Shown here piece by piece: positions 16,635-25,043 of a stretch of DNA of 48,374 bases. The stretch spans positions 1 to 48,374 of the forward strand of contig BAIF02000019.1 in the NCBI GenBank assembly GCA_000509105.1. The letters run 5' to 3'. Both the position numbers and the translations under genes were made by a program. Source of the DNA: Clostridiales bacterium VE202-21. Its GTDB lineage: Bacteria > Bacillota > Clostridia > Lachnospirales > Lachnospiraceae. A model generated the notes under the pieces. That model saw nothing but the letters and a program-made list of their open reading frames with translations. It searched no databases and was not told the origin of the DNA. Numbering within the stretch: the first letter of the stretch is position 1; every line of letters begins with the position of its first letter.

Positions 16635-17146
16635 AAACGAGAAACGGACTTCAAAATTGCCGTACACGCCGTACACTCTGTACGGCTGTTTTTGATTCCA
16701 TCCTAAAAAACCGCTTTTGCTTGTGCGCACCGTGAAGCATTTCACGGCAGCGTGTAAAATCTGCCGCTGAATCGGCATCCGGTACGCAAAACCGGCGTAC
16801 AGCAGCGTACACGAGCCGGTCCTGCCGTACAGAGCCGTACACAGACGGCTCATTTTTTCAGCCCTGAAATCAATCCTTGTGAAAACCGTGAAGATTTTTG
16901 CCGTAGGTCGAATGCAATGTACTGTCCGGTGATTTACCGAAGCGTGAAGCCGCTGCTCCGGAATGCGGTATACCCCACTGTTCCGCATGACCTCACACAG
17001 AACGGTGAAGCCGATAGGGTGCTGCTGTGAACAGGGCATCACGGTCAGAAATCTGAGCGGATTTGCGGCACGGCGGATTTTTCACTGACAAACACGCCAG
17101 TATCACTGAAAAGAAAACCGACTACACGAGAATATGGAGGTAAAAA
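16635..17146. repeat. Iteron-like non-coding region, candidate replication origin
   Basis: A 512-base stretch without a supported gene. CCGTACA occurs at 16660 and 16669, with an inverted copy TGTACGG at 16679-16685. A second cluster has GCGTACA at 16795 and 16805 and CCGTACA at 16825 and 16835, all spaced by multiples of 10 bases, one DNA turn. GTGAAG recurs four times between 16728 and 17020 (for example in ACCGTGAAGCATTTCACGG). Repeats next to a primase and helicase suggest an origin; a minus-strand open frame across it is a shadow. Confidence 0.55.
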
Positions 17147-17149
17147 TTG

Positions 17150-17365
17150 ATGAAATCCAATCTGAGAAACGAAATCAAGTCGTACATCGTCCGGCAGGGA
17201 ATGACCATGCAGGATGTGGTCGATCTGCTGCATGACGAACACGGCTGGTCTGACAGCGTATCCAACCTGTCCAACAAGCTCCAGCGGGAATCCCTGCGCT
17301 ATGTTGAAGCCGTTCAGCTTGCCGATGCGCTGGGGTACGAAATCGTCTGGCAGAAACGAAGATAA
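17150..17365 (+). CDS. Small HTH-like protein (DUF6471-like)
   Basis: A 71-residue protein; the pattern LRNEIKSYIVRQGMTMQDVVDLL...SVSNLSNKLQRESLRYVEAVQLADALGYEIVW is that of a small lambda-repressor-like helix-turn-helix, close to DUF6471 proteins. ATGGAGG precedes ATG 17150; TTG 17147 is an alternative. Located between the iteron-like region and the mobilisation genes, it may regulate replication or transfer. Confidence 0.6.
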   Translation: MKSNLRNEIKSYIVRQGMTMQDVVDLLHDEHGWSDSVSNLSNKLQRESLRYVEAVQLADALGYEIVWQKRR

Positions 17366-17379
17366 GGGGGATTTTTCAC

Positions 17380-17586
17380 ATGACAGATGCAGGGAAGAAA
17401 CTGCTGCAAGCACAGCACCGTCTGGAGGAAGCACAGGCGCGGGATCGGGTCAAGGAACGAAAGATGCGAACGCGCAGGCTCATTCAGGAGGGTGCGATCT
17501 TGGAGAAAGTGCTGCCGGAGGTACGGACGATGGAACTGCCTGTGCTGGAGGGGTATCTTTCGCGGAAGCTGGGAAAACAAATCTAA
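17380..17586 (+). CDS. DUF3847-like small basic protein
   Basis: A 68-residue basic helical protein. The segment RKMRTRRLIQEGAILEKVLPE resembles the core of DUF3847 proteins, encoded next to MobA/MobL relaxases in Firmicutes. GGGGGA precedes ATG 17380. It is probably a MobC-like relaxosome helper for the MOBQ relaxase 350 bases downstream; this is an inference from position. Confidence 0.65.
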   Translation: MTDAGKKLLQAQHRLEEAQARDRVKERKMRTRRLIQEGAILEKVLPEVRTMELPVLEGYLSRKLGKQI

Positions 17587-17640
17587 ATTTCAGATGGGAG
17601 GTCTCCGGGAAACCGGGGGCCTTCCTCTCTTTTCTCCCGA

Positions 17641-17652
17641 AGGGCGCACTTA
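17641..17652 (-). other. oriT: MOBQ-type nic site, probable oriT of layer C
   Basis: The minus strand reads TAAGTGCGCCCT, identical to the nick-region consensus known from RSF1010/pTF1-type (MOBQ) origins. It sits in the 349-base non-coding gap before a MobA/MobL relaxase, where an oriT belongs. Nearby is a small hairpin (GGCTGC-TAC-GGCAGCC about 17710). Exact cleavage position not shown by sequence. Confidence 0.7.
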
Positions 17653-17856
17653 CTCACCACCCTAAAGGGCAGTGGTATTTCCTGCGGAAATCGTGCGTCT
17701 GCGAGGCGGATGCGGCTGCTACGGCAGCCTCCAGACAATGCCACAACACCTGCGGGTGCTGCTGTCATCGTCTGCGCAGGTCGCAGTTGTTTCTACTTTG
17801 GAAACAGTCTGCTTCCTGCCCGCACAAACCTGCCACCGGCAGCTTTATTTGCGGCT

Positions 17857-17905
17857 ATGACCCGAAGCTCGACTTCGGGTCATTTTCTCTTTTGCAAAAG
17901 AGAAA
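17857..17905. terminator. 11-bp hairpin plus 22-bp palindrome before mobL
   Basis: ATGACCCGAAG (17857-17867) pairs with CTTCGGGTCAT (17873-17883), followed by T-rich sequence. That tail is itself the left half of a perfect 22-bp palindrome (17884-17905, TTTCTCTTTTG and complement). The first hairpin looks like a terminator; the pair could also be part of oriT or attenuate mobL. Confidence 0.6.
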
Positions 17906-17935
17906 CAGAAAAAGAAAGAATGAGGTGAAGAAGAT

Positions 17936-19636
17936 ATGGCGATTTATCATTTGGAAGCGAAGATGGTCAGCCGGGGCGCAGGACGCTCCGCCGTGGCTGC
18001 TTCTGCTTATCTGAGCTGCTCCCGCCTGTATAACGATTATGACGGGATTCAGCATGACTACACGAGAAAACAGGGGCTTGTCTGGCAGGAGGTTTTCCTG
18101 CCGGAATACGCCCCACAGGAATGGCAAGACAGAGAAAAGTTCTGGAACGCCGTGGAGGAAGTCGAGACGGCCAAGGACAGCAGACTTGCCCGTGAGTTCG
18201 TCGTGGCGCTGCCCATAGAGCTAAGCCGTGAACAGCAAATTGAGCTGCTGCAAGACTTTATCCGGGAGCAGTTTGTGGCCGATGGAATGTGCGCCGACGC
18301 AGCCATCCACGACACCGACGGTCACAACCCTCATGCCCACATTCTCTTGACGGTGCGCCCGTTGGATGGGCAGGGACACTGGCAGTACAAGACCGAGAAG
18401 GAATACCTCTGCATGAAAAACGGTGAGGAACGGGGCTTCACCGCTGCCGAGTTCAAGTTGGCGCAGAACGAAGGTTGGGAGAAGCAATATCCATACAAGG
18501 TCGGCAAAAAGAAGGTGTATATGACGCCATCCGCTGCCGAGACGCAGGGGCTTGTCCGGGCTGACAAGCATCCCAAAAGCACCCGTTACGGCAGGCAAAA
18601 TCCTATCTCCGAGCGCTGGAACAGCGAAGAACAGCTTACAGCATGGCGGGAGGCATGGGCAGATGTGTCCAATCGCTATCTGGAACGCGCCGGGCGGGAG
18701 GAACGCATTGACCACCGAAGCAACGCTGCACGGGGTCTGGATGAGATTCCCACCATCCATGAGGGTGTGGCAGCGCAGGCATTGGAGCGCAAGGGAATCA
18801 TCTCTGACCGCTGCGAGATCAACCGGCAGATCAGGGCAGACAATGCGCTGCTGCGGAAATTAAAAGCTGAAATTAAAAAACTGGCCGCACTGGTCGTCCG
18901 TACTGTCCCCGCCATTGCGGAAGGGCTGGAAAAGCTGCGCAGCCGTGTGCTGATCTTCTGCTACCAACTCTCTCACATTCGCAGCGGCAAATCGCATATT
19001 CAAAAATCTCTTTCCATATGGAAGCCAGAGCTGGAGCGTTATACCGGGCTGGTACAGCAGATCAAGGAAAAGAGCAAGGAGAGCAAGGCGCTGGTTGCTG
19101 AGAAAAAGGAATTGCCAATATACCATGTGAAACGCCACAAGGCGCTGACTGTCCGCATTGCCGAGCTGATAGAGGATTTGGAAGAACTGCGTTCCGAAAA
19201 GGCGCTCCTTTTGCAAAAATTTGAGTATGCGGAGGATGCAGGCGCAGAGGCGTTCCGTAAGGATATTGCTATTATGGAGGCTGGCCTGAAAAAGCTGGAG
19301 GCGCAGGAGCAAAAATACTCTGCCGAGTTGGATAAGGTGCTGGCTGAGTACGCAGATCTGAAATCGCAAGCTGCGGACATTGACCCGTTGGAGCTATACA
19401 AAGCACGGCAGGCTATCCGTCCCACGCAGGAAAAGTCAGCAGAACAGCAGTTAGAGGACGCCATACATGAGAAGCCATCTCTTATTATGCTGCTCAGCGC
19501 CAAGCAGGAAGCGTCTCGTCTGCTTGGAGAGGACGCAGAAGAGCGGCAGGTGCGGCAGATGATCATGCGGCGAAGGAGTACGGAGCAACTTAAAAGGTCT
19601 CAACTTAAAAAGGATCGACGCAAGATCGAACGTTAA
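17936..19636 (+). CDS. mobL: MobA/MobL-type (MOBQ) relaxase
   Basis: Nicks oriT and carries layer C into a recipient using another element's mating pore. N-terminus MAIYHLEAKMVSRGAGRSAVAASAY is... typical of MobA/MobL (residues 1-25); the metal-binding motif is HDTDGHNPHAHILLT (~124-138), with the catalytic tyrosine probably near the N-terminus (Y4 or Y25). Residues ~290-500 form a long coiled-coil. AGGTGAAGAAG precedes ATG 17936. Its best partner is the nic site at 17641. Intact, 566 residues. Confidence 0.9.
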   Translation: MAIYHLEAKMVSRGAGRSAVAASAYLSCSRLYNDYDGIQHDYTRKQGLVWQEVFLPEYAPQEWQDREKFWNAVEEVETAKDSRLAREFVVALPIELSREQQIELLQDFIREQFVADGMCADAAIHDTDGHNPHAHILLTVRPLDGQGHWQYKTEKEYLCMKNGEERGFTAAEFKLAQNEGWEKQYPYKVGKKKVYMTPSAAETQGLVRADKHPKSTRYGRQNPISERWNSEEQLTAWREAWADVSNRYLERAGREERIDHRSNAARGLDEIPTIHEGVAAQALERKGIISDRCEINRQIRADNALLRKLKAEIKKLAALVVRTVPAIAEGLEKLRSRVLIFCYQLSHIRSGKSHIQKSLSIWKPELERYTGLVQQIKEKSKESKALVAEKKELPIYHVKRHKALTVRIAELIEDLEELRSEKALLLQKFEYAEDAGAEAFRKDIAIMEAGLKKLEAQEQKYSAELDKVLAEYADLKSQAADIDPLELYKARQAIRPTQEKSAEQQLEDAIHEKPSLIMLLSAKQEASRLLGEDAEERQVRQMIMRRRSTEQLKRSQLKKDRRKIER

Positions 19637-19658
19637 TGATAGCGCAAAAGCAGTAGTA

Positions 19659-19690
19659 TTATGTGAATGCGTCATTTATGTTATGTGAAT
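19659..19690. repeat. Short direct repeat in the mobL-tetR gap
   Basis: TTATGTGAAT occurs at 19659-19668 and 19681-19690, 22 bases apart, in the AT-rich gap where the transfer core ends and the cargo begins. It may be a regulator site; no more can be said. Confidence 0.35.
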
Positions 19691-19766
19691 TCCTGTTATT
19701 CTCCTTGCAATCAACCCATCCGTGCAATATGAGACAAATTGATTAGCGAGTTTTTCTCTACACCCC

Positions 19767-19823
19767 TTGCAAACCAGAAAAAAGCGCGGTATAATATGAC
19801 CAAAAGAACCGAAACGGTCATAT
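19767..19823 (+). promoter_or_regulatory. Promoter and inverted-repeat operator of the first tetR gene
   Basis: TTGCAA (19767-19772), 17 bases, TATAAT (19790-19795). An inverted repeat ATATGACC (19794-19801) / GGTCATAT (19816-19823) overlaps the -10 box and start point, with ACCG-AAA-CGGT inside it. This is the layout of a TetR autoregulated promoter. Confidence 0.75.
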
Positions 19824-19841
19824 TTCAGAGAGGGTGCGAGC

Positions 19842-20420
19842 TTGGCTTTTACCGACTATGAAACAGAACAACTTCACAAGGCGTTGCTGAAGGAAACGAG
19901 ACATTGTGCTGTCACGCTGGGGATGAAGAAAACCTCAGTGGATCAACTGACAAAGGCTGTCGGTATCGCAAAAGGCTCGTTTTATAAATTCTTCGAATCC
20001 AAGGAGATGGCCTTCTTCGCGGTTCTGGAAAGTATCCACTCCGAGCTTTACGGGGTGGCTGATCAGGCGTTGCACAGAAATGGCGGCCTGCCAACATCGG
20101 AGCGCGCGGCAGAGGCGGTTCTGGCCGTCTGCCGGCGGCTGTCTGATACCGGCGACATGGTTTTCATTGAACATGACGCCAAGTTGCTTTTACAGAGATT
20201 GCCGGAGAGCGTCAAAAAGGAACATTACCACGATGACGAGACGCACATCCGTCTGCTTCTGGAAAAATATGGCCTTGTTCCTAAACGGGGAATTTCACTT
20301 GCCGCCGCGACAGTACGCGGACTGATTCTGACCGTCTCACACAAGGAGCAAATAGGAGGACTGTACCCGCAGATGCTGGAAACGCTGGTGTACGGTGCCT
20401 GCAGGGAGCTATTTGAATAA
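19842..20420 (+). CDS. TetR/AcrR family regulator
   Basis: A 192-residue repressor. The helix-turn-helix is at ~30-55 (SVDQLTKAVGIAKGSFYKFFESKEMAF); the rest is a helical ligand-binding domain. Start is TTG 19842 after AGAGAGGGTG; no ATG is available nearby. It sits first in the cargo, ahead of the methyltransferase operon and behind a consensus promoter with its own operator-like repeat. It probably senses a small molecule and controls itself; whether it also controls the operon is unknown because the operon carries a different palindrome. Confidence 0.88.
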   Translation: MAFTDYETEQLHKALLKETRHCAVTLGMKKTSVDQLTKAVGIAKGSFYKFFESKEMAFFAVLESIHSELYGVADQALHRNGGLPTSERAAEAVLAVCRRLSDTGDMVFIEHDAKLLLQRLPESVKKEHYHDDETHIRLLLEKYGLVPKRGISLAAATVRGLILTVSHKEQIGGLYPQMLETLVYGACRELFE

Positions 20421-20428
20421 GCCGAAAG

Positions 20429-20448
20429 GCCGCAGAGATGCGGCTTTT
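20429..20448 (+). terminator. Short terminator after tetR
   Basis: GCCGCA (20429-20434), GAGA loop, TGCGGC (20439-20444), then TTTT. It insulates the methyltransferase operon from the tetR transcript. Confidence 0.6.
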
Positions 20449-20460
20449 CCAAGGTACAGT

Positions 20461-20513
20461 GGTTAGCACCATCTAACCTCCTGAATGCACGCGACGGTTA
20501 GGCAAATCTAACA
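20461..20513. promoter_or_regulatory. Two DtxR-like operators before the methyltransferase operon
   Basis: GGTTAG-CACCAT-CTAACC (20461-20478) and GGTTAG-GCAAAT-CTAACA (20496-20513) are 35 bases apart, just before the first methyltransferase. Both contain TTAG-N6-CTAA, a spacing present in the classical DtxR/IdeR box. The same motif precedes the transporter operons at 37522, 40646 and 41715. No consensus -35/-10 pair was found here. Confidence 0.7.
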
Positions 20514-20531
20514 TTGAAAGGAATGATAGCG

Positions 20532-21146
20532 ATGCAGGGACACAAGAATTTCTGGGACAAAAATGCCGGACGTTACGACCGCTTTATGCGAAAGGATCGG
20601 GCGGCGTATGACGAGATGTATGAGCTGATCCGGCCGGTGGTGAAAGCAAAAACGGTGCTGGAACTGGCGACCGGCACAGGAATGATCGCAAAAAACATCG
20701 TGAACGCGGCGGCGCACATCGAGGCGACGGACGCCTCCGCGGAGATGATCGCCGAGGCAAAGCGGGACAATCAATCTGCAAAGCTGCACTTTTCGGTGCA
20801 GGATATGTTCCGCCTGTCCTACGCGGATGAATCTTTTGATGTGGTGATCGTGTCAAACGCTTTGCACATCGTGCCGCAGCCGGAGAAAGCCCTTGCTGAG
20901 ATCCGCCGGGTGCTGAAGGACGACGGCGTGTTGGTTGCGCCGACCTTTACCCACGCGGACAACTCCTTTTTGGGGAAGGTCAAAGCATTTTTCATGAAGC
21001 TGGCGGGCTTTCCGCTGCACAGCAAATGGACGAGTGCAGATTATCTTTCGTTCCTGCGGGAAAACGGCTGGATGGCGCGGAAAAGCACCGTGCTGAAAGC
21101 GTCCTTCCCACTGACCTACGCAGAGTGTGTGAAATCGGAGGGATGA
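20532..21146 (+). CDS. Class I SAM-dependent methyltransferase
   Basis: A 204-residue UbiE/COQ5-type methyltransferase. SAM-binding motif I is LELATGTG (~44-51), motif II IEATDAS, and post-motif YADESFDVVIVSNALHIV fits the family; the methyl acceptor cannot be told. ATG 20532 follows AAAGGA with 9-base spacing; ATG 20523 is too close to it. First gene of a ~10.6-kb operon; the next gene begins 3 bases after its stop. Confidence 0.88.
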   Translation: MQGHKNFWDKNAGRYDRFMRKDRAAYDEMYELIRPVVKAKTVLELATGTGMIAKNIVNAAAHIEATDASAEMIAEAKRDNQSAKLHFSVQDMFRLSYADESFDVVIVSNALHIVPQPEKALAEIRRVLKDDGVLVAPTFTHADNSFLGKVKAFFMKLAGFPLHSKWTSADYLSFLRENGWMARKSTVLKASFPLTYAECVKSEG

Positions 21147-21149
21147 ACC

Positions 21150-21938
21150 ATGCAGATATTGGAACACGGGCAGGAACATGAGCGGACGCTGCTGTTTTTC
21201 CCCTGCACGGCAGAGCCTGTATGGGCCTTTGCCGACACAATCGCGCAGCTTTCTCAGAGATGGCATGTTTTTCAGGTGGTGTATGACGGCCATCAGCCGG
21301 AGTACCCCGGGAACTTCACCTCGGTTGAGCAGACTGTGGATGAGGTGATTTCTTATCTGAAATCCCGCAGCGTCTCCCGTCTGGACGGGGCCTATGGGTG
21401 CTCCATGGGCGGCGCGTGCCTGACGCGTATGCTGGCATTGGGGAAAATACCCATCAGCCGAGCCATCATCGACGGCGGGATCACGCCCTATCAGCTGCCC
21501 TTCTTAGTGCGAAAGCTGCTGCTGGCTCGGGATGTGCTGTCCTTCAAAATGGCGGCAAACAGCCGAAAAATTCTGGAAGCGGCCTTTCCGCCGGAACGGT
21601 TTACCCCTGCAGGGCACGACCCCAAAAAGGAGTACGATGCCATGGAAGCCTATCTCAAAACCTTTTCCGATCGGACGATCCGCAATATATTCTGGTTCGC
21701 CAACAACTACGCGCTTCCGAAGTGCCCCGCAAAAACCGGCACGAAGCTCACCTACTGGTACGGCGATGACGAAAAGAGAGACCGCAGGCGCGACATTCAA
21801 TTCATCAAGCGCTATTTCCCGCAGGCACGCATTCACGGCATTCCGAAAATGGCACACGCGGAGTTGGTGATGGTGCATCCGGAGAAATTCTGCTGGTATG
21901 CGGAAAAATTCCTGACTTTGCAAACGGAGGAAGCATGA
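21150..21938 (+). CDS. Alpha/beta hydrolase
   Basis: A 262-residue cytoplasmic hydrolase. Nucleophile elbow GCSMGG (S85), likely acid in YGDDEKRD (~205-212) and catalytic histidine in KMAHAE (H236). It could cleave an ester, thioester or amide; substrate unknown. It starts 3 bases after the first methyltransferase and ends 1 base before the next, so the three are surely cotranscribed. Tight pairing of methyltransferase and hydrolase recurs along the operon. Confidence 0.82.
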   Translation: MQILEHGQEHERTLLFFPCTAEPVWAFADTIAQLSQRWHVFQVVYDGHQPEYPGNFTSVEQTVDEVISYLKSRSVSRLDGAYGCSMGGACLTRMLALGKIPISRAIIDGGITPYQLPFLVRKLLLARDVLSFKMAANSRKILEAAFPPERFTPAGHDPKKEYDAMEAYLKTFSDRTIRNIFWFANNYALPKCPAKTGTKLTYWYGDDEKRDRRRDIQFIKRYFPQARIHGIPKMAHAELVMVHPEKFCWYAEKFLTLQTEEA

Positions 21939-21939
21939 C

Positions 21940-22728
21940 ATGAAAGAAAAAATCAGACTCTCCGGCGTGCCGGAGACCATGCTGCAGACCGTTTATGCCA
22001 GGGCGAAGGAGAGCCGGGGGCGCGGCGCGATTCACGATGCAAAAGCGGAAGAAATCATCGAGAAACTGGACTACGATTTTTCCCTTGCCGACAAAGATAC
22101 GGCCATGCACAGCGGCGTTATCGCCCGCACTATCGTGCTCGACCGGATGACGAAGGAATGGCTTGCGTCGCACCCCGGCGCGGTGGTGGTCAACATCGCC
22201 TGCGGGCTGGATACCCGGTGCTACCGGATGTCGGGTAACGCACATTGGTATAACCTCGACCTGCCGGAAACGATGGCGGTGCGGGAAAAGCTTCTGCCGG
22301 AAAGCGGCACGATTTCGCAGATTGCTATGTCCGCCATGGAAGATTGGGGCAGCGAAATCAGCGAGCAGAATGTGCAGGTGCTGATCGTCATCGAGGGACT
22401 GACCATGTACCTGAACGCAAAAGATGTGCAGCAAATTTTTGCAGTGATTTCCAGCCGTTTTTCTCAAGCCACTATATTTGTGGAAACCATGAATCCGATG
22501 ATCGTGAAGCGCTTTAAGGAAAAATCCATCGAGGGCAGCCATGCAAAATTCACCTGGGGCGTGAAGAATGGTGTAGCTCTTGCGGCGCTGCTGCCGGATT
22601 TCCGATTTGTCGAAGAACATAGTCTTTGTGAAGGTATGGCGGTGTTTGCACCGGTTTATAAGGTGTTGGATAAGCTGTCTATCGTTCGGAATATCTCGAA
22701 TAAACTCATTGTTTTGGAAAAAGTGTAA
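21940..22728 (+). CDS. LCMT/PPM-type SAM-dependent O-methyltransferase
   Basis: A 262-residue protein of the leucine carboxyl methyltransferase (PPM1/LCMT/TcmP) family. Signatures: RGAIHDAKAEEIIEKLDYDF, ARTIVLDRM, and the SAM motif VVNIACGLDTRCYRM (~83-97), then EGLTMYL (~150). Bacterial members methylate carboxyl or hydroxyl groups of small molecules. ATG 21940 is one base after the previous stop. A related gene is at 26250. Likely acts on the same substrate as the neighbouring enzymes. Confidence 0.85.
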   Translation: MKEKIRLSGVPETMLQTVYARAKESRGRGAIHDAKAEEIIEKLDYDFSLADKDTAMHSGVIARTIVLDRMTKEWLASHPGAVVVNIACGLDTRCYRMSGNAHWYNLDLPETMAVREKLLPESGTISQIAMSAMEDWGSEISEQNVQVLIVIEGLTMYLNAKDVQQIFAVISSRFSQATIFVETMNPMIVKRFKEKSIEGSHAKFTWGVKNGVALAALLPDFRFVEEHSLCEGMAVFAPVYKVLDKLSIVRNISNKLIVLEKV

Positions 22729-22740
22729 GGAGGCAGCAAG

Positions 22741-23346
22741 ATGTCATTTTTTGAGAATACCCGCAAGCCTGTAGGATTTGCCGGAAAAATCATGGTTGCC
22801 ATGATGAATCTTGGGCATACACCTATGGCGACATGGGGCCTTGAATTCCTGCATCTTTCACCGGATGCCAAAGTGCTGGACTGCGGCTGCGGCGGCGGTG
22901 CGAACATGAAAAGGCTGCTGAAAAAATGCCCGCAGGGTATCGTGAAGGGCATCGACTATTCGCCCGTCAGCGTGGAGAAGACGAAAAAGATCAACGAGAC
23001 CGCCATCGCGGAGGGGCGCTGCACCGTTCTGCAGGGCAGCGTGGCGGATATGATCTTTGCAGGCGACTGGTTCGATGCGGTAACGGCCTTTGAAACCGTC
23101 TATTTCTGGCCCGATCTGCCGCAGTGCTTCCGGGAGGTTTACCGGGTGCTGAAGCCCGGCGGGACATTTCTCATCTGCAACGAAAGCAACGGCGATACGG
23201 ACAAGGACAAGAAGTGGACGGAGATCATCGGCGGCATGACCATCTACAAAGACACAGAGCTGAAAGCGTATCTGGAGCAGGTGGGCTTTCACGATGTGCA
23301 GATACACAAAAAGAAAAGTTGGCTCTGCATTACGGCGCGGAAATGA
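22741..23346 (+). CDS. Class I SAM-dependent methyltransferase
   Basis: A 201-residue methyltransferase. Motif I is VLDCGCGGG (~43-51), with GIDYSPVSVEK (motif II), AVTAFETVYFWPD and REVYRVLKPGGTFLI. Close in pattern to small-molecule methyltransferases of the UbiE group. AAGGAGGCAGCAAG precedes ATG 22741, 12 bases after the LCMT-type gene. Acceptor unknown. Confidence 0.88.
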   Translation: MSFFENTRKPVGFAGKIMVAMMNLGHTPMATWGLEFLHLSPDAKVLDCGCGGGANMKRLLKKCPQGIVKGIDYSPVSVEKTKKINETAIAEGRCTVLQGSVADMIFAGDWFDAVTAFETVYFWPDLPQCFREVYRVLKPGGTFLICNESNGDTDKDKKWTEIIGGMTIYKDTELKAYLEQVGFHDVQIHKKKSWLCITARK

Positions 23347-23358
23347 GGGGGCTAAATC

Positions 23359-24264
23359 ATGAGTATCTTTGCATCTATCTTACGCAGCGTATACAAGCTC
23401 TCCGGCGCGAAAAAGGCGTTTGCTTTGCCGGAGGATGCACTGCGAAAGGAAATTGAAAAGCAGAACCGGCATCGTGGCGTTTTTACGCCCACCGACCGCA
23501 AGGCATATTATGAAACGATTGCGGTAAACGGCTTTCCCTGCCTGATCGTGCGAGAGCATCCGAAGCCGTCCGAGCGCGCGATTCTCTATTTCTTTGGCGG
23601 CGGCATGGTGATCGGCCCCGATAAGGGCGACCTGCCTGTGATGCGCAAGTTGTGCCGTGAGACCGGCTGTGATGTATGGTTTCCGTTTTACCCGCTGTGC
23701 ATGGAGCATTGCATTACCGAAACCTATGCGATGGTGTACGAATGTTACCGAAAAATGATTACACTGTACGGCGGCGGGAACGTCAGTACCTGCGGCTTTT
23801 CCTCCGGCGGTGCGCTGGCACTGGGCATTGCGGCGCACAACAACGCGCAGCCCGAGCCGCTGCCGCAGCCGAGGCACATCGTTGCCGTATCCCCTGGCGA
23901 AGTACCGTGGAACGATACGGAAAAGGCGCGGATGCATGCGCTCAATGAAAGGGACGTTTCCATCGACTATGCCTTTATGGTGACTGTGGAGAAGTTCATG
24001 CGGCACGGCTGCGAGAATGTGCCGGACTATATGCTCTCCGGCTCACGGGGAGATTTTACCGGCGCTGGCGATATCCACTTCTTCTATTCTGCCGACGAAG
24101 TGCTTTACGGCGCTTTGCCCGATTTTGAAAACGCTTGCAAACGGGCAAATGTCCCCTATACGGTGTCTGCCCGCCCGAAGATGGTGCATTGCTACTGTAT
24201 GCTGCCGATCTTCAAGGAGGCAAAGGAGGACTTTGCGAAAATCGTGGACATTTTGAAAAAATGA
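23359..24264 (+). CDS. Alpha/beta hydrolase (esterase/HSL-like)
   Basis: A 301-residue esterase-type hydrolase. Oxyanion-hole motif FGGGM (~79-83) precedes the nucleophile in GFSSGG (S148), the layout of the hormone-sensitive lipase group; SADEVL (~240) may hold the acid and MVHCYC (~275) the histidine. The N-terminus has no signal peptide, so it works in the cytoplasm. GAGGGGGC precedes ATG 23359. Second of three hydrolases in the operon. Confidence 0.82.
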   Translation: MSIFASILRSVYKLSGAKKAFALPEDALRKEIEKQNRHRGVFTPTDRKAYYETIAVNGFPCLIVREHPKPSERAILYFFGGGMVIGPDKGDLPVMRKLCRETGCDVWFPFYPLCMEHCITETYAMVYECYRKMITLYGGGNVSTCGFSSGGALALGIAAHNNAQPEPLPQPRHIVAVSPGEVPWNDTEKARMHALNERDVSIDYAFMVTVEKFMRHGCENVPDYMLSGSRGDFTGAGDIHFFYSADEVLYGALPDFENACKRANVPYTVSARPKMVHCYCMLPIFKEAKEDFAKIVDILKK

Positions 24265-24308
24265 GATTGGAAACGGTCGCGTGAGGATTGAAACACGGAG
24301 GAAGAACC

Positions 24309-24992
24309 ATGGAACGAAAAGAAGCCATTCGCGGTGCGTACCGAATGACGGGCGGCAATAATTTTTATGATGGCATGATCACCTGCTCTACCCTGAGCGG
24401 GAAAGCGGTGTGCCGCTTGGTGTGGGCAATGAACAAGGCGGAAAACGATGCCTATCTGGAAAAGGCAATGTCCGGTATTCCGGAGCATTTCTCCGGCAAG
24501 CTGCTGGAAGTGCCGGTGGGAACAGGGATGCTGACCATGCCGGTTTATCAGACTATGCCGGAGGCGGACATTACCTGCCTCGATTATTCGCCCGATATGA
24601 TGAGGCAGGCACGGGAAAAGGCTGACCGCCTGCACCTGAAAAATGTAACCTTCCGGCAAGGAGATGTGGGAGCACTCTCCTATGCAGACGACACATTTGA
24701 CATCGTTTTGTCGCTGAACGGCTTTCACGCTTTCCCGGACAAGGAGGCCGCTTATCGGGAGATTTTCCGGGTTTTGAGACCCGGCGGGACATTCTGCGGC
24801 TGCTTTTATGTGATGGGCGAGCACAAGCGCACGGATTGGTTTGTCCGGTATGTTTATGAAAAGGCAGGTTTTTTCACACCGCCCTGTGAGACGGTTTCCA
24901 GTCTGAAAGCACGGCTGGATAGAATGTATACGGATGTGGACATGGGAAACCTGAAAAGCATGGCATGGTTTGTTTGCCGAAAAGCGGGTTAA
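24309..24992 (+). CDS. Class I SAM-dependent methyltransferase
   Basis: A 227-residue methyltransferase with motif I LLEVPVGTGML (~60-70), CLDYSPDMM, and SYADDTFDIVLSLNGFHAFPD, then REIFRVLRPGGTFCG. ATG 24309 follows GGAGGAAGAACC. It lies 44 bases after the esterase, a slightly larger gap than before, and 51 bases before the first ATC-hydrolase-type gene, without a terminator. Acceptor unknown. Confidence 0.88.
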   Translation: MERKEAIRGAYRMTGGNNFYDGMITCSTLSGKAVCRLVWAMNKAENDAYLEKAMSGIPEHFSGKLLEVPVGTGMLTMPVYQTMPEADITCLDYSPDMMRQAREKADRLHLKNVTFRQGDVGALSYADDTFDIVLSLNGFHAFPDKEAAYREIFRVLRPGGTFCGCFYVMGEHKRTDWFVRYVYEKAGFFTPPCETVSSLKARLDRMYTDVDMGNLKSMAWFVCRKAG

Positions 24993-25043
24993 ATCTGAGA
25001 TGGTCTCATGCACGCAAGGAAGAACAAGGAGGGAGGCAATCAG

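Noticed and set aside
15804..17042. 412-codon minus-strand frame over the primase/helicase gene and the repeat region
   Set aside because: Most of it is antisense to a gene with clear helicase motifs; no start signal.
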